64,000 nt of DNA from assembly GCF_921293095.1 (NCBI RefSeq), contig NC_060248.1:131266972-131330971 (forward strand). The letters are read 5' to 3'. The stretch is from Ischnura elegans. Its lineage: Eukaryota > Arthropoda > Insecta > Odonata > Coenagrionidae. Positions 46,131 to 58,751 of this stretch are shown here, one piece after another. The notes beneath the pieces are model-generated. The model searched no databases and was not told where the DNA came from. It was given only the letters and a program-made list of their open reading frames with translations. How positions within the stretch are numbered: position 1 is the first letter of the stretch; every line of letters begins with the position of its first letter. The translations under genes and the position numbers were made by a program.

Positions 46131-48280
46131 AATCCTATGTTATAACGATTCGATATATTTTAAGAAAAAGCATATTCGATATGCATCAATCGTGAGAGTA
46201 CATGCAAAACATATTACCTTTGGGAATTGTGAGGAATACCAAGATGTACCAAGCACCAAATTTAATTGGTCCAACGGATACACTATTCAACTTGTGCCAA
46301 TTTTATGTATTTGTTATAATAATCGAATCCATTCTTCGATTATACTGGTATTTGTATTGTTGAATCCGCAATGCTATTGATTTAACTTACAGTCTATGGC
46401 TATCTTCCACATAATTATATTGGTCAACTATGTCCTTGGATGTAAAATCCTATATGTTATAGCAATACGATATATTTTAAGAAAAAGTAGATTCGATTAA
46501 TACCGAACGTGAGACTATACACAAAATATGTTTCATTTGGGCATTGTGAGGAATACCAAGATGTACCCATTTGCCAAATTTCATTGGTCCAACGTATAAA
46601 CTAATCAAGTTTTGCAAATTTGCGTATTTGATAGAATAATCGAATCGATCTTGCGATTACACTGCCATCTGTACTGTAAAATCCGCAATGCTATTGGTTT
46701 AATTTTCAGTCTGTGTATCTACTATACAATACCTGGCCAACTATGCCCTTGGATGTAAAATCCTATATGTTATAGCGGTTCGATATATTTGAAGAAAAAG
46801 CATATTCGATATATATCGCACGTTAGACAACATACAAAGCATATTTCTGTTGGGCAGTGTGAGGATTACCAAGATGTGCACATTCGCCAAATTTCATTGG
46901 TCCAACGGGTATACTTTTCAAGCTATACCAATTTGTGTATATGCTATAATAATCGAATCGATTTTTCGATCATACTGACATCTGTACGGTAAAGTCCGCA
47001 ATCCCATTGGTTTAATTTTCAGTCTATGGGTATCTACTATTTAATACCTGGTCAACTATGCCTGTGGATGTAAAAATCCTACATGTATTAGCAATTCGAT
47101 ATACTTTAAGAAAAAGTAGATTCGATATATATCGAATGTGAGACTACGTACAAAACAAATTTTCATTGGGCATTGTGAGGAATACCAATATGTACCCATT
47201 CACCAAATTTCATTGATCCAACGGTAAATCTATTGAAGTTATGCCCATTTACGTATTTGCTATAATAATCGAATCGATTTTTCGATCATACTTACATCTG
47301 TACGGTAAAGTCTGCAATCCTATAGGTTTAAAATCCAGTCTATGGGTATCTACTATTTAATCCTTAGACAACTATGTCCTTGGATGTGAAATCCTACATG
47401 TTATAGCAATTCGATATATTTTAAGAAAAAGTAGATTCGATATATATCGAATGTGAGACTACTTACAAAATAAATTTTCATTGGGCATCGTGCGGAATAC
47501 CAATACGTACCCAATCACCAAATTTCATTGATCCAACGGTAAATCTATGGAAGTTATGCCCATTTACGTATTTGCTATAATAATCGAATCGATTTTTCGA
47601 TCATACTGACATCTGTACTGTAAAATCCGCAATGCTATTGGTTTAAAATCCAGTCAATGGGTATCTTCTATTTAATCCCTAGTAAACTATGTCCTTGAAT
47701 GTTAAATCCTACATGTTATAGCAATTCGATACATTTTAAGAAAAAGTAGAATCGATATATATCGAATGTGAGACTACGTACAAAACAAATTTTCATTGGG
47801 CATCGTGAGGAATACCAATATGTACCCAATCACCGAATTTCATTGATCCAATGGTAAATCTATGGAAGTTATGCCCATTTACGTATTTGCTATAATAATC
47901 GAATCGATTTTTCGATCATACTGACATCTGTACTGTAAAATCCGCAATGCTATTGGTTTTAAATCCAGTCTATGGGTATCTACTATTTAATCCCTAGTAA
48001 ACTATGTCCTTGAATGTTAAATCCTAAATGTTATAGCAATTCGATATATTTTAAGAAAAAGTAGATTCGATATATATCGAACGTGAGACTGAATACAAAA
48101 CATACTACCATAGAGTATCGTGAGGAATACCAAGATGTACCTGTTTACCGAGTTTCATTGGTCCAACGTACACATTTATCAAGTTATGCCAATTTGCGTA
48201 TTTGTTATACTAATCGAATCGTACTTTAGACACTGCTGACATCTGTACTGTAAAATCCGCAATCCTATTGATATCCCTTC
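46131..48280. repeat. Satellite DNA, seven monomers of about 315 bp
   Basis: The landmark AAGAAAAAG recurs at 46162, 46479, 46792, 47108, 47423, 47738 and 48053, spacing 313-317 bp. Each monomer repeats GTTATAGCAATTCGATATAT, TCATTGGTCCAACG, TTTGCTATAATAATCGAATC and CTGTAAAATCCGCAAT. Central monomers are most alike and edge monomers most diverged, as expected from unequal exchange. Non-coding. Confidence 0.95.
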
Positions 48281-50370
48281 TATGGTCACTCCCTTATCCC
48301 AGCCTTCTCTTATATCCCCGCTTTCAAAATTTAGCCTATGTTCTTATATTGGTGACGTAGATAGACGGGATGCGTGTATTTCTTACGGGGGCCTAATACA
48401 AAAAGATATAAATTCAAATCGATGTATCTTCATTAGGAAACATAATTCATCTAAAAATTTATGTGTGCGCATAATTCATTTTTTTCCTTACATATTGTTA
48501 AAATTTTTATTTCCGTAACTATGTAAATAAGCCCAAAAAATGGCTCAATCGAATTCAACCTTGTATCGATCATAACTTCGAGTCTAATCAATCGATTCGC
48601 CTGATTTAACTTTTGTCGGATGAATGACATTTTCAGTCGTATTTTGTATGACATTCATGTTCAAAACTTGATTAATAAAAAAGTTATTAGCGATTAAAGC
48701 GTATCCAAGGAGATTCGTATCGATATAACTCGCACATGAATCGATCGAGCGGAATTATCACTATTGCAAAAGTTGACCATTTTGATAAAAGTATTACCCT
48801 GAAAATTTCATTCATCTAGCTGAAATGGTTGCTAAGATATTCAAGATTGTATGCTCCACAAAAAAATGGCGACAATGATTTTTCGCTTGCAGAACATTTT
48901 TCGGAATTTAATTATTAATTAACCAAGAGGGATACGGAGAAAGTGAGCTCAAACGTAAGGGTTCGAAGAACCCTTTTACGGTTTTTCCAGAAGATTCCAA
49001 ATTTTCATATGGCACATGTCTCAACGCCGAAATCCAAGATTGAAAATTCGACCACCTCTACAATGGAAAGTCGAAATCGTTTATTCCTCGGAATTGTTTC
49101 GACATATGAAAATTTCGAGATAGCCAAAAAATCAACCAAAAAATCTAGTATCTTGCGTTTCAAGGAATTTGTCCTGCGATGATTGCAAGTTGGTAAAAAA
49201 AATTCTTTACGTAGTGCCATAAGAAAAGCATGGGGCACTTTCAAAAAATCATAAAAAATACTAAATATCAATTCATCACAATGAAAACCACACTAAAAAA
49301 TCAACCAAAAAATCTAGTTTATGTCAAGGGAATGTCATGTTCCTCACATATTTATAAATACATAATAAAAGTGAAAAAGTTTTAGTCCCGTAAGGCTCCC
49401 ATGTTAATTCAAGTCGATATATCTCGAAAAGTTATCGACTTTTTTAAGATTTCAGATTTTTCCTCCCGATGAATTTTTTTTTACTTTTACGTCCAATATT
49501 CCATATACCCACACATATCACCAGTTTGGCTACTAATTTGTATCAATCACACAATCAGTGAATCAAATCGCAGCTATTATAGGGACGTTAATATCCCTCA
49601 AAAGCCGTAAAACTCACAATTTTGAGCCAATTATCATAAAAATTTTCTCTGGGAGGGCACCCGAACTTCCCGTATTCCATACCCCCCAGAACCTTAGTTG
49701 CACCTAAATCCCCCCCCTAACCTTTAGTCCAAGCTGCGTGCCTGTTGCGCACAACTTTGGTTACCTTTTTTCTTTGAGCAAGAAGAGGCTGAGGCGAATC
49801 AGAAGCTGATACACTGCCATTTTCAGTAGTATCACCATCCGGTATCAGCAAAAGGTCAGCTAGTCAAAGTTCTCGTCATAAGAACCATGAATGAGATGAG
49901 CAGAACCACGCAGCAATGAACCGGGAACATTATTAGTAGTTCCAAATCTAATTGCTTGCTTGATTCAAAATTAAAGTGAATATTACAGAGCGCCTGAATG
50001 CATGCATAATAGTAGTGGATTTGCCTAGTGTTCCAAAAATAAACGCTTATAATTAAAACAAAATACATTGTTTAAAAATTATCTTCTTTAATCACAATAG
50101 GTTAACTATTACTGAACATGCTGGGAAAAATTTACAACATTCGGGCGTAATGGTAAATTATTATTAATATAACATTTGAGACGGTCTCAGAAAAACTGCC
50201 TTGAAAAAAAAGACCGATATTTCTCAACACACTGGCTGAGATGGGTTGGCAAAACTGACTAATTCTTGCCACCCCGTAGTGCAATATACCTTTATAAAGA
50301 GGTATAGAAAGAAAAACCACGACATATCGGTGTGTAATGAGTCGTAGTCATTAAATTAGAAAGTCGCGTC
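48281..50370. other. AT-rich sequence, no gene recognised
   Basis: Has a direct repeat AAAAATCAACCAAAAAATCT at about 49129 and 49294. The frame at 49005-49271 (minus) is a mirror of the plus frame 48943-49182 and has no motif. Confidence 0.4.
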
Positions 50371-50410
50371 AGGTGTTCCAAAAATGGAACACTAGGCATA
50401 AATGGGTTAA
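50371..50410. repeat. piggyBac-like terminal motif with TTAA
   Basis: Read on the minus strand: TTAACCCATTTATGCCTAGT, then GTTCCATTTTTGGAAC. TTAA plus CCC-type ends is the pattern of piggyBac-superfamily termini. Related CTAGTGTTCC motifs occur at about 43246-43270 and 50030. No transposase is present and the opposite end was not found. Confidence 0.4.
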
Positions 50411-50660
50411 CGCAAGCTGATACGTTGAATTGGTAAAACGAAATAATCAAAAATTCAGAATTTGATGACAGAGCATCAAAATTTGGGTGCACTTCAATGG
50501 AATTTGAACCGATTGGAAAATGGAACTAACAGCAATAAGTATTCACAGGGAGACATGCGATGCGGACAATACGCAGCATTTCAGCAAGTTAAACATTCGG
50601 AAAATATCTCATGTTGCTACGACTGTATTACATTCGAGTTCATCAATGGTTGCCTCTTTA

Positions 50661-50848
50661 TGTAGGCTGCATTTTCCGGGTTTCACCGCGTCGTGGTTGC
50701 GTTGGTGACAACAGTTTCTCCTGCATTCCAGCAGGCGTCTTCAGGTCGAAGTGATGGTTAATTAACGAAGACGCCTGCTGGAATGCAGGAGAAACTGTTG
50801 TCACCAACGCAACCACGACGCGGTGAAACCCGGAAAATGCAGCCTACA
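50661..50848. repeat. Perfect foldback, 82-bp arms, 24-bp loop
   Basis: Arms 50661-50742 and 50767-50848 are exact reverse complements, starting TGTAGGCTGCATTTTCCGGG. The GC content is above that of the flanks. The transcript would form a long hairpin. Confidence 0.95.
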
Positions 50849-52139
50849 GTACCAGCGCACCGCGGAAGCCTTCGCACCAACTTCAGTTGCTTCTTTATAT
50901 TTGACCATATTTTTTAATGAGGACGGAATAAATTAATTTATAGACACCTTAACTCTATCCCAATATCTGGATGAAAGTAGGAAAACGCAAAATGGTTATA
51001 CGAAAGGTACATAAGGGTGAAATATCAGCCAGAGGATTATAGTGAGCCAATTAACATAGATATTAAACACGTCAAGGAAGTTAAATGATTCATAACTGCT
51101 ACGAACGAACGATAATATATGCAGAATAAAATATCAACCATAAAATAAACACTTGAGGAAGGAGAAACAAACACTAAGTTCATGCGAGGTATCGTTTGCA
51201 AAACTGCGCATGAAAATTGCGTACAAATTCACAAGAAACCATGCATTTTCCTTACCTTTCCACAACTCTCGGAAAGGGAAACAACTTCCCATCCGAAATA
51301 TGGGTACCACACCCCGAAACACAACAATAGTGCCTCATATTGACAATTAAAATCGCACGGATTACAAAATCGTCTGACTTGCTATTAACTCACAGTCAAG
51401 ATGGCGTTACACCGGCGTGGGCAGGTAGGACCACGTGAGTTCCATGAAAACCCTCCCCTACTTCCCCCTCCCACTCTCACCTCCCCTACACCTTTCAATA
51501 TTTCTCTCAGATGGCGTTGGTGCAAGCTACCCGGAAGCCCCATAAGAGATCGCACTGGTTGGCTATGTGTATATCCCGTGCACGTGTGGAGGAATTTATT
51601 GCGGGTGTGTAGGCGGTTTGTTCCCACAATAGTAACGGTACAATTCTAACATCCAGCTGGTAGAGGTATCCCGAAAAATTGGTGTTTGAGGAGAAGCAAC
51701 CACTCTCCATAATGAAGGACAATGGTTAGCCAAGGAACTAAGGGCGCCGAAAAGGGAGGCAGTGAAAGGGATTACCGGCCGTTTTAGGGTAGAAGTACGT
51801 GGGCCAGATCACACCTACTCGGAGGACACCCGTCCGCACAAAAGAGTGAGTGTGAGCGTGAAGGGTGCAAGGGATCCCAGAAAAGGACGGCGCAGTAAGG
51901 GTGGTCAGGTCAAAGTCTTTTCTTCATAACTCAAAGTGCTGGGAAAAACTGATTTGGCATTCGAAAAGATGGTTTTGGAGTTTCCCCTAAAATAACAGAC
52001 TTTTAGGAACAGTAGAAGCTATTATTTAGACAAAAAGCCAAATTCGTAAGGTTCAAACTCGTTTCATAGCATGTTTCGTGTACTTAGTATAACGTAACAA
52101 AAAATAAATATACTACTATACAAATTATGAAAAGACAAA
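50849..52139. other. No gene recognised
   Basis: Moderately AT-rich; opposed short frames near 51400-51650 lack motifs. Confidence 0.4.
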
Positions 52140-53523
52140 ACATAGGGAAACATCACATTACTAGTAGATTGTTGTACTACTGTCGTCGTCGTCTTGGGGC
52201 CCCACGCCTCACAGCCATACATTATTATTGGCTCTGCAATCCCAATATACAATTTTCTTAACGATGCACATGTGTATCCTTGTGATGCTTTTGCCAGTTG
52301 TGATAGTGGTAGAAATGTTTCTGTTATCTTATTTATTACATAATTGCAGTGTTCCTTAAAAGTCATATTCTCACCCACTAACACTCCGAGGTATTTCACT
52401 TCATTGTTGTATTTGACGCTCACTCCATTCATTTTTATTATTGGTTTTAGTTTCACTCAGCCTTCTTAATAGAATACATTCTGATTTTTCTTCGGAAAAT
52501 ATTAATTTGTTGCGACTGCCCCAGTCAGTAATTTTTAACAGTGCTTTATTGCTTTTAGTTTCTATTTCGTTTCTGCTATCACCTTTGATGGGTAGAAGGG
52601 CGTCGTCGGCATATGCAATGATTTCGGAGTCATCTTCCAGGTCGGTATTGAGAAGGTCGTTAAAAAGAATGTTCCAATAGAGTGGCCTGAGAACCGAACC
52701 TTGCGGGCAGTCTTTGGATAATGTTTTCGTAACCACAGTTTTATTCAGTTCGAGGCTCGTTTGTCTATTTCTAAAACGTTCTTTGGTCACATTGTAAATT
52801 TTTTGGTGATTTTTTGCTCAAGCATTTCATTTAGGATTGCGGGCCACCACGCATTATCAAATGCACCGGAAATGTCCAGGCAAACACCCAACACGTATTT
52901 CTTCGTTGTTTTTCCTACTGTGTCGATAAGATTAAAAATTGCGTCGGTCGTTCCCTTTCCTTTCATAAAACCATAATGTCTTTGGTTAAAATAATTCCTT
53001 GCATTTAGTTCGTCATTTATCCGTTTGGCTAGCAGTTTTTTGTAAACTTTTACGAGCACTAGTAGAAGGGTTATTGGTCGATAAGATTTGGGGTCACGGA
53101 TTTTTCTTTGGTTTTGGGAAAATGTTTAGTGTTCCAACTTTCCATTCTAGTTACAATTTTTCTTCTATCAGTAAGTTATTGAACATTGTGAGCATTTTAT
53201 TCATCATTTTTGGGTATGCATGGTTAATCATCTCAGCTTTGATACCGTCGAATCCTGGGGCTTTTTTATTGTTTAATTTTTAATTGCGTTCAGGAGTTCT
53301 GCATTTTGAGTAGTTCTATCGATTGGCCAATGTTTAGATTTTCTTTGCTTTTATTTCGTACTTGCACTTGTCTACAGTTTCACTTTCATTATTGTCTCTG
53401 GGTAGGAGTGTTTCAATAAGTAGTTTTTGCGGTATCGCTATCATTAGTGGTGAATTCGCCGTTAGGTTTCCTTAGCGTGCTTATTATTACATTTTGCTTT
53501 TTGTTTCTTAAAATTCTGCCCCC
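52140..53523 (-). pseudogene. R1-clade LINE fragment, second
   Basis: Minus strand. 52787-53059 (YGFMKGKGTTDAIFNLIDTV, LDISGAFDNAWWP), 52401-52790 (KDCPQGSVLRPLYWN, IIAYADDALLP) and 52064-52456 (VKYLGVLVGENMTFKEHCNY, EPIIMYGCEAWG) are RT palm and thumb in different frames. The upstream portion to about 53523 shows stops. The 3' side fuses at about 52205 with a segment also found at 19049-19105. It is 5'- and 3'-truncated. Confidence 0.8.
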
Positions 53524-54915
53524 GAGGCGGTTACATTATGTAACGTGTATCTGCCTGAGGGAGCACCAGTCACACGTATGAATTTAGAATCCCTCGTTCG
53601 CCAGCTACCTCGGCCCTATATTTTAATGGGTGACTTCAACGCACACGACACCCTATGGGGTAGCACAAGAACTCAGTGCAATCAAAGGGGACACATAGTT
53701 ACAAATTTTATCAATGATCTTAACTTGTTTTTACTAAACACCGGTGAAAAAACTCGATTCAACAGCTTCAACGGTACCTTCTCGTGTATCGACTTAAGTA
53801 TTTCGACGGGTGGCCTAATGCGTATGCTTGAGTGGTCCGTACATAAAGATTTATGCGGTAGCGACCACTACCCTATTTTAATTACTAAAGGTTGCGGTTT
53901 TATCCACCGTCCGACTCAACCAAGCAATTGGGTTGTCCGCAAGGCCAATTGGTCTCTTTTTAAAAGAAAATTTTATTTTAACCACGACGACAATGTGAAT
54001 GGTGTGGGGAACATAAAAGTACTCACAGATAACATTCTAGAAGCCGCAAATTCCACCGTACCCCGTTCTAAATGCAAATCTCACAGGCCCACAGTTCCGT
54101 GGTGGAACGAGGAGTGCGCAAAAGCTATACAGGTGCGAAAGAGGGCACTCCGAATATTTAGCAAATATCCTACGGCGACAAATCTCACCGCCTTCCGGCG
54201 CCTCAGAGCGAAAGCTCGGCAAGTAGTTAAGGAGGCCAAGAAAGCATCATGGGAGGAGTTTGTGTGTTCTATAAACCACAGGACTCCCATATCCGACATC
54301 TGGAGGAAGATTAAAAGCATCTCTGGCTCTAACCACAACCTTGCAGTTTCATCCCTGAAGGAGACTGACCGAGTCCTGACGACACCTCCCGAAATAAGCG
54401 AGTGCTTCGGACGTCGACTTGCGGAGACGAGTTGTAACGGCAGCTACGACGAACCATTTAGGACACTGAAAGAACAGAATGAGACGATACCTCTCACCTT
54501 TAATCCAAGAGACTCTGGCGAGGTTAATAACGACCCCTTTTCTCTCTGGGAGTTGACCTCCGCCATCCTCGAATCCCGTGACGGCTCTCCAGGTATAGAT
54601 ACGGTGCATAACGCTTTTCTAAGAAATCTTCCCAAAGAAGCACTCCCCCATATGCTGCGATCCCTTAACCAAATTTTAACCAAATCAGAAACCTAATCGC
54701 AGAACGCAATTTTACCTTGCCCGCCACGTACCCCACTGGGTACAGTAACGTGCCGCCGTGGTTAATTCCCCGGCCAGCTTTGAGACTTGACCTTACTCGT
54801 TGCTCCAAATCTACTACTATGCCGGGAGAATACCAACAACTTTTTAAGGAATTCCGCACCGAAAACTCCGAATTTACGTTCGTATACACTGACGGTTCCA
54901 AATCGGATACCGCCT
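53524..54915 (+). pseudogene. RNase H-bearing LINE copy 3, left part
   Basis: One frame from 53545 to 54696: endonuclease C-terminal half (NVYLPEGAPVTR, LMGDFNAHDTLWGSTRT, CGSDHYPILI) and the linker to the start of RT (SLWELTSAI, LPHMLRSLNQI). Most of the RT palm is deleted at about 54695. The sequence resumes just before RNase H (FKEFRTENSEFTFVYTDGSK) and is cut by the Transib element at 54916. Confidence 0.85.
54911..54915. other. Target-site duplication CGCCT, left
   Basis: The identical CGCCT lies at 58747-58751. Removing the element and one copy restores the RNase H frame of the LINE (DTA-CGCAVV), which confirms the boundaries. Confidence 0.85.
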
Positions 54916-54954
54916 CACAGTGGTTCCTAGACCCTCTTTTCATGGACAAAAGTG
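54916..54954 (+). promoter_or_regulatory. RSS-like transposon end: heptamer, 23-bp spacer, nonamer-like
   Basis: CACAGTG (54916-54922) is the exact consensus heptamer of vertebrate V(D)J signals. After exactly 23 bases comes ACAAAAGTG (54946-54954), matching the first six bases of the consensus nonamer ACAAAAACC. The right end (58708-58746, minus) has the same heptamer and ACTTAAGTC at the same distance. Both ends share TGGAC at that point. Confidence 0.75.
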
Positions 54955-55945
54955 CAATTTTTCGTTTATAAATTTAAGTAGTGATCATAATACCAATTCT
55001 TAGCAATTATATCAAAGCACTATTTACTGATATATTTATTTTTAAATATCTGTTTATAACAATGATATGGCAGCTGAAAGTGCGATAAATTGAAATGGAC
55101 GAAATTTTAAATTTTGTGAGACTTATAACAGGATGATTTCTTGATGATTTTACATGAACAATCAACTAAGAAATGGATGTCTTTGTGTCAGAAGAAGCCT
55201 AATCCGTTTCTAGGAGTGATTTTTGTAATCTTTCTGTAATAATTGTTACCCTAGATACGTCATTTAATTTGATTGTCATTAAAAATGAAAAATATTTTTT
55301 AAAGTAGAGCTATAAAAAATCCTGTGTAGAATATGTTGCTCTGATTATATGGAAAATCCTTCTCATTACTTCCTTTTGCAAATGGTAAAAAGTTTAGCTG
55401 CGCCTACCTGCGCCCCTTGGTGTTCAGGGATAAAATATAACGGCTGTTCTCCAAACTGGGCTAAATAGCTAGCTCTCATTTCAATTACCATTCTAATTTA
55501 CGGGGAGGAAAATGATGGTGGACTTATAAAATTGTACATAATACCTAAAAAATTAAACGAAGAAGGGGGATGACACTTTTAAGTCACTACCATTGTTGTT
55601 TAAAACTGTTTATTAGCAACCAGACTATTTATGACAACGCCCCTCGTCCAAGTTCAACTGATTCAGGTGCATTGTAACATTCGCACCTCTCCACAAGTTC
55701 GGACAACAATACTACGTGTTCAAACAAGACAATCATATTCGGTACCATATACTTCGAAAAAAAGTCATCACATTTCGCGTAGACTAGTGTGCCGCGCGCA
55801 CCCTTAGTCTTTCATTATTACTGATTGGAAATTTAAAAGTTCACTAGCAAATGCCACAGAGTAATAACTCTGTATTGCTCTAAGATTACATCGACAAGCT
55901 GATCTCCCTAAGGCCTTTGTAAGTCCTCGAAGAACTGTGATAAGA

Positions 55946-58242
55946 ATGAGCTTGAAACGCAGGGAGCTATTTCTGGAGTTGTACGAGAACTGGTCAAGCA
56001 GTAATGAAAAGAAGAAAAAGCAAGTATTTGATTACATCAACCGGTACGTTTTATCGTAAGAAAGATATTTTTAGAGTCATTTTATTTCTTTATTAATGTT
56101 AATTTTATAAATGTTTGTAATGATTTCCCACTTCAATATTTTCGCAGGAATTATAATCTGACGGACTGCTCGAATGAGGAGATTAAAACTATTTGTAACC
56201 GAATAAGTCTCTATTTAGCGGATCTAAACAGGAGATGGCAATTGAGTCAAAGAAAATTTAAGAGATTTTTACTCAAAAATGACGATTGGCTTGACCATGA
56301 AATCAACGTCTTCGGTGGAATAGCTGAACGCAACACGCCCTCGCCTTCAGGTAGGTTGAACTTACAGTGTACAAGAAACTTTTCTTGCATTAATAAAATG
56401 AGTTTTAGCCTGTATGCTAACCTAAAGAATATGGTATTTATGCATTTGTACGTATAATCAGGGCTTGGGCGTCCGAAAAAGGAGTTTCGTGATTTTTGCG
56501 AAAGATCTAAAAAAAGAAGAACGGAAGAGCTAACTGAAACGAGATGTTCAATGGAGCTTTCTTTCGCTGCTTCACGGAGTCTTAATGATGAAGGGAAAGA
56601 AGACGCCGCCGAAATTTTGGAAGAAGCCCTTCGCACCCCAACAAGAGCTTCCAAAATGAAGACTGCATGGGCATCGCAAAAAAAGAGAGGAAAGTAGAAA
56701 CATTCACTCCAGATGAAGCACTTTCCTTGTGTGTTAGGACGAAACGTAGCGAAGTTCAGTACCAACTGCTTCGAGAAGCACTCAATGCTAAAAGTTTAAA
56801 TGTCCTCCCCAGTTATAAACAATTTTCAAGCAAAAACTAAATGTTATCCTTCACCAGATCATATTACAATCACCGAAACAGGATCAGCTATTAAATTACA
56901 GGGACTCTTGGATCACACAGCGAATCGTTTGTTGACTGTACAAGAGTCAGTTTTAACGAAATTATCACCCAACCAAATGTACAACGTGACTTTGATTTCA
57001 AAGTGGGGATGTGACGGTGCCTCTGGATTTTCCTCATACAAACAAAAAGTTCCGTTCCAAGAATTTGACGAGAGTGAGATGTTCAGTTCTTCAGTAGTGC
57101 CGCTGCAGTTATTCACAAAATCTGAGTCAAAAAAGAAACTGATAATCTGGCAAAATCCCCGGCCGTCATCAACAAGGTTTTGTAGACCCCAGCAATTTTG
57201 TTTTGCCAGGGAAGCTAATGTACTTGTAACAGAACACATAAAGAACATGTAAGAACAAATTGATAACCTAGAGCCGACAACATTTGTGCCACTTTATCTC
57301 AGCCTTTAAGTACCTGTGCGTGTGTCACATCAACTGTGTTTGACAATGCTCGATGGTAAAATATGTAACATTCTGACCAATACAGCTTCCAGCCAAAGTT
57401 GTAACATTTGTAGTGCCAGACCGCCTCAAATGAACAACCTGTCATCAATTAGACAAAGGAAAATAAATCAAGAAGCATTGAAATACGATTTGTCCCCATT
57501 GCATTGCTGGATAAGGACATTTGAGTGCATCTTACACGTAGCTTACAAGATAGACGTAAAAAAGTGGCGTGTAACATCAGAAAAAGAAAAGGAAAATGTC
57601 GCTCTAAAGAATCTTCAAATTCAAAAAGCATTTAGGGAAAGGATGGGATTGGTTGTAGACCAACCAAAACAAGGCAGCGGTACATCGAATGATGGGAACT
57701 GTGCCCGTCGTTTTTTTGAAAATCCCAAACTAGCGTCCAGCATTACTGGAATTGATGCGGATCTGATTTTTTGTCTGTCCGTCATTTTGAGGGCTCTCTC
57801 AAGTCCCTATGAAGTAAGTGTAAAATCATTAGGAGAGTATTCTTTAGAAGTGGCCAATATGTTTTGTTCCTTGTACAAATGGTATAACATGCCTGCGTCC
57901 CTTCACAAAATTCTCATTCACGGATCGGACATTATTAAAACCGCACCCCTCCCGATCGGACAATTTTCTGAAGAACCAATAGAGGCTCGACACAAGGACT
58001 GTAGATGATACAGAGAATTGAATACACGCAAAATAGTTCGAAAAGCATGCAACGAAGATTTACTGCATATGCTTCTATTATAATCCGATCCTTTAATATC
58101 CAGCTTACACGAAACGCCTGGAAGGAAAACTGGGAGCATACCTAAGGAGGTATTAACGCTACTACAGCCTACTGCAGTTAACTCGGAGGTATTTGAAATG
58201 CAAAATGAATTAAATAATGATGATGACGAAGGAATAATTTAG
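55946..58242 (+). pseudogene. Transib transposase (RAG1-core-like), with introns and lesions
   Basis: Exon 1 55946-56043 (MSLKRRELFLELYENW, donor GTACGT); exon 2 56148-56350 (acceptor TTCGCAG, donor GTAGGT); exon 3 from 56462. A frame change falls in an A-run near 56680 and another near 56830. 56800-57252 has KWGCDGASGFSSYKQ with the first catalytic Asp (residue 72). 57316-58008 has TMLDGKICN (second Asp, residue 13), CNIC and HKILIH (Zn ligands like RAG1 CxxC/HxxxxH), LSPLHCWIRTFECIL, SGTSNDGNCARRFF, and SEEPIEARHKD (catalytic Glu, probably residue 223). Further in-frame stops lie at 57250, 57307, 58006 and 58081. It is inactive, with the end near 58242. Confidence 0.85.
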
Positions 58243-58751
58243 ATAACACTTATTATATCAAAAATAAAAAAATTGCTTTTATATAGTTTTACCTACTTGT
58301 AAATTCATACTTTTAGCAACTACCTAAAGATTTTACTGCATTCAAAATGAAATATTTTCCCGGTGTAACTTGTGAAATTAATTTATGATAATGATATAAA
58401 GCGAGCTGTGATCATTATGTCTTTATTAAAAATAGAGCATTTCAAATATAAAAATGATAAAATCCAATGATTATTTTTTTCAAAAATATTAATGCCAAAA
58501 AACCCGATTCACAAATTTAACAGAAAATGATCGAAGGAAGCTTGCACATGTATAAAACTTTTCTATTATTTATTCAAAATCAAAACATGCATAATTTAAA
58601 AAAATGCTAAAAATTGTCTTCTGAAGGATCCGAAACTAATAAAATTGGATTCCTCAGCATAGAAAACCCTCTGAAAACAATCAAATATGAAATGTCAATC
58701 ATTTATAGACTTAAGTCCAACAATGCATCGTCTGTGAACCACTGTGCGCCT

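Larger units (their letters stand above)
54916..58746 (+). mobile_element. Transib DNA transposon (RAG1-related), 3.8 kb
   Basis: The ends are CACAGTGGTTC... and its inverse ...GAACCACTGTG, inside 5-bp GC-rich duplications, as in Transib. It contains a decayed transposase with RAG1-core features. It lies in the RNase H region of LINE copy 3. Confidence 0.9.

Noticed and set aside
48943..49271. Opposed ORFs of 79 and 88 codons
   Set aside because: Mirror frames in AT-rich DNA without motif.
54717..54971. 84-codon ORF across the Transib left end
   Set aside because: It joins LINE RNase H with transposon sequence by chance after the insertion.
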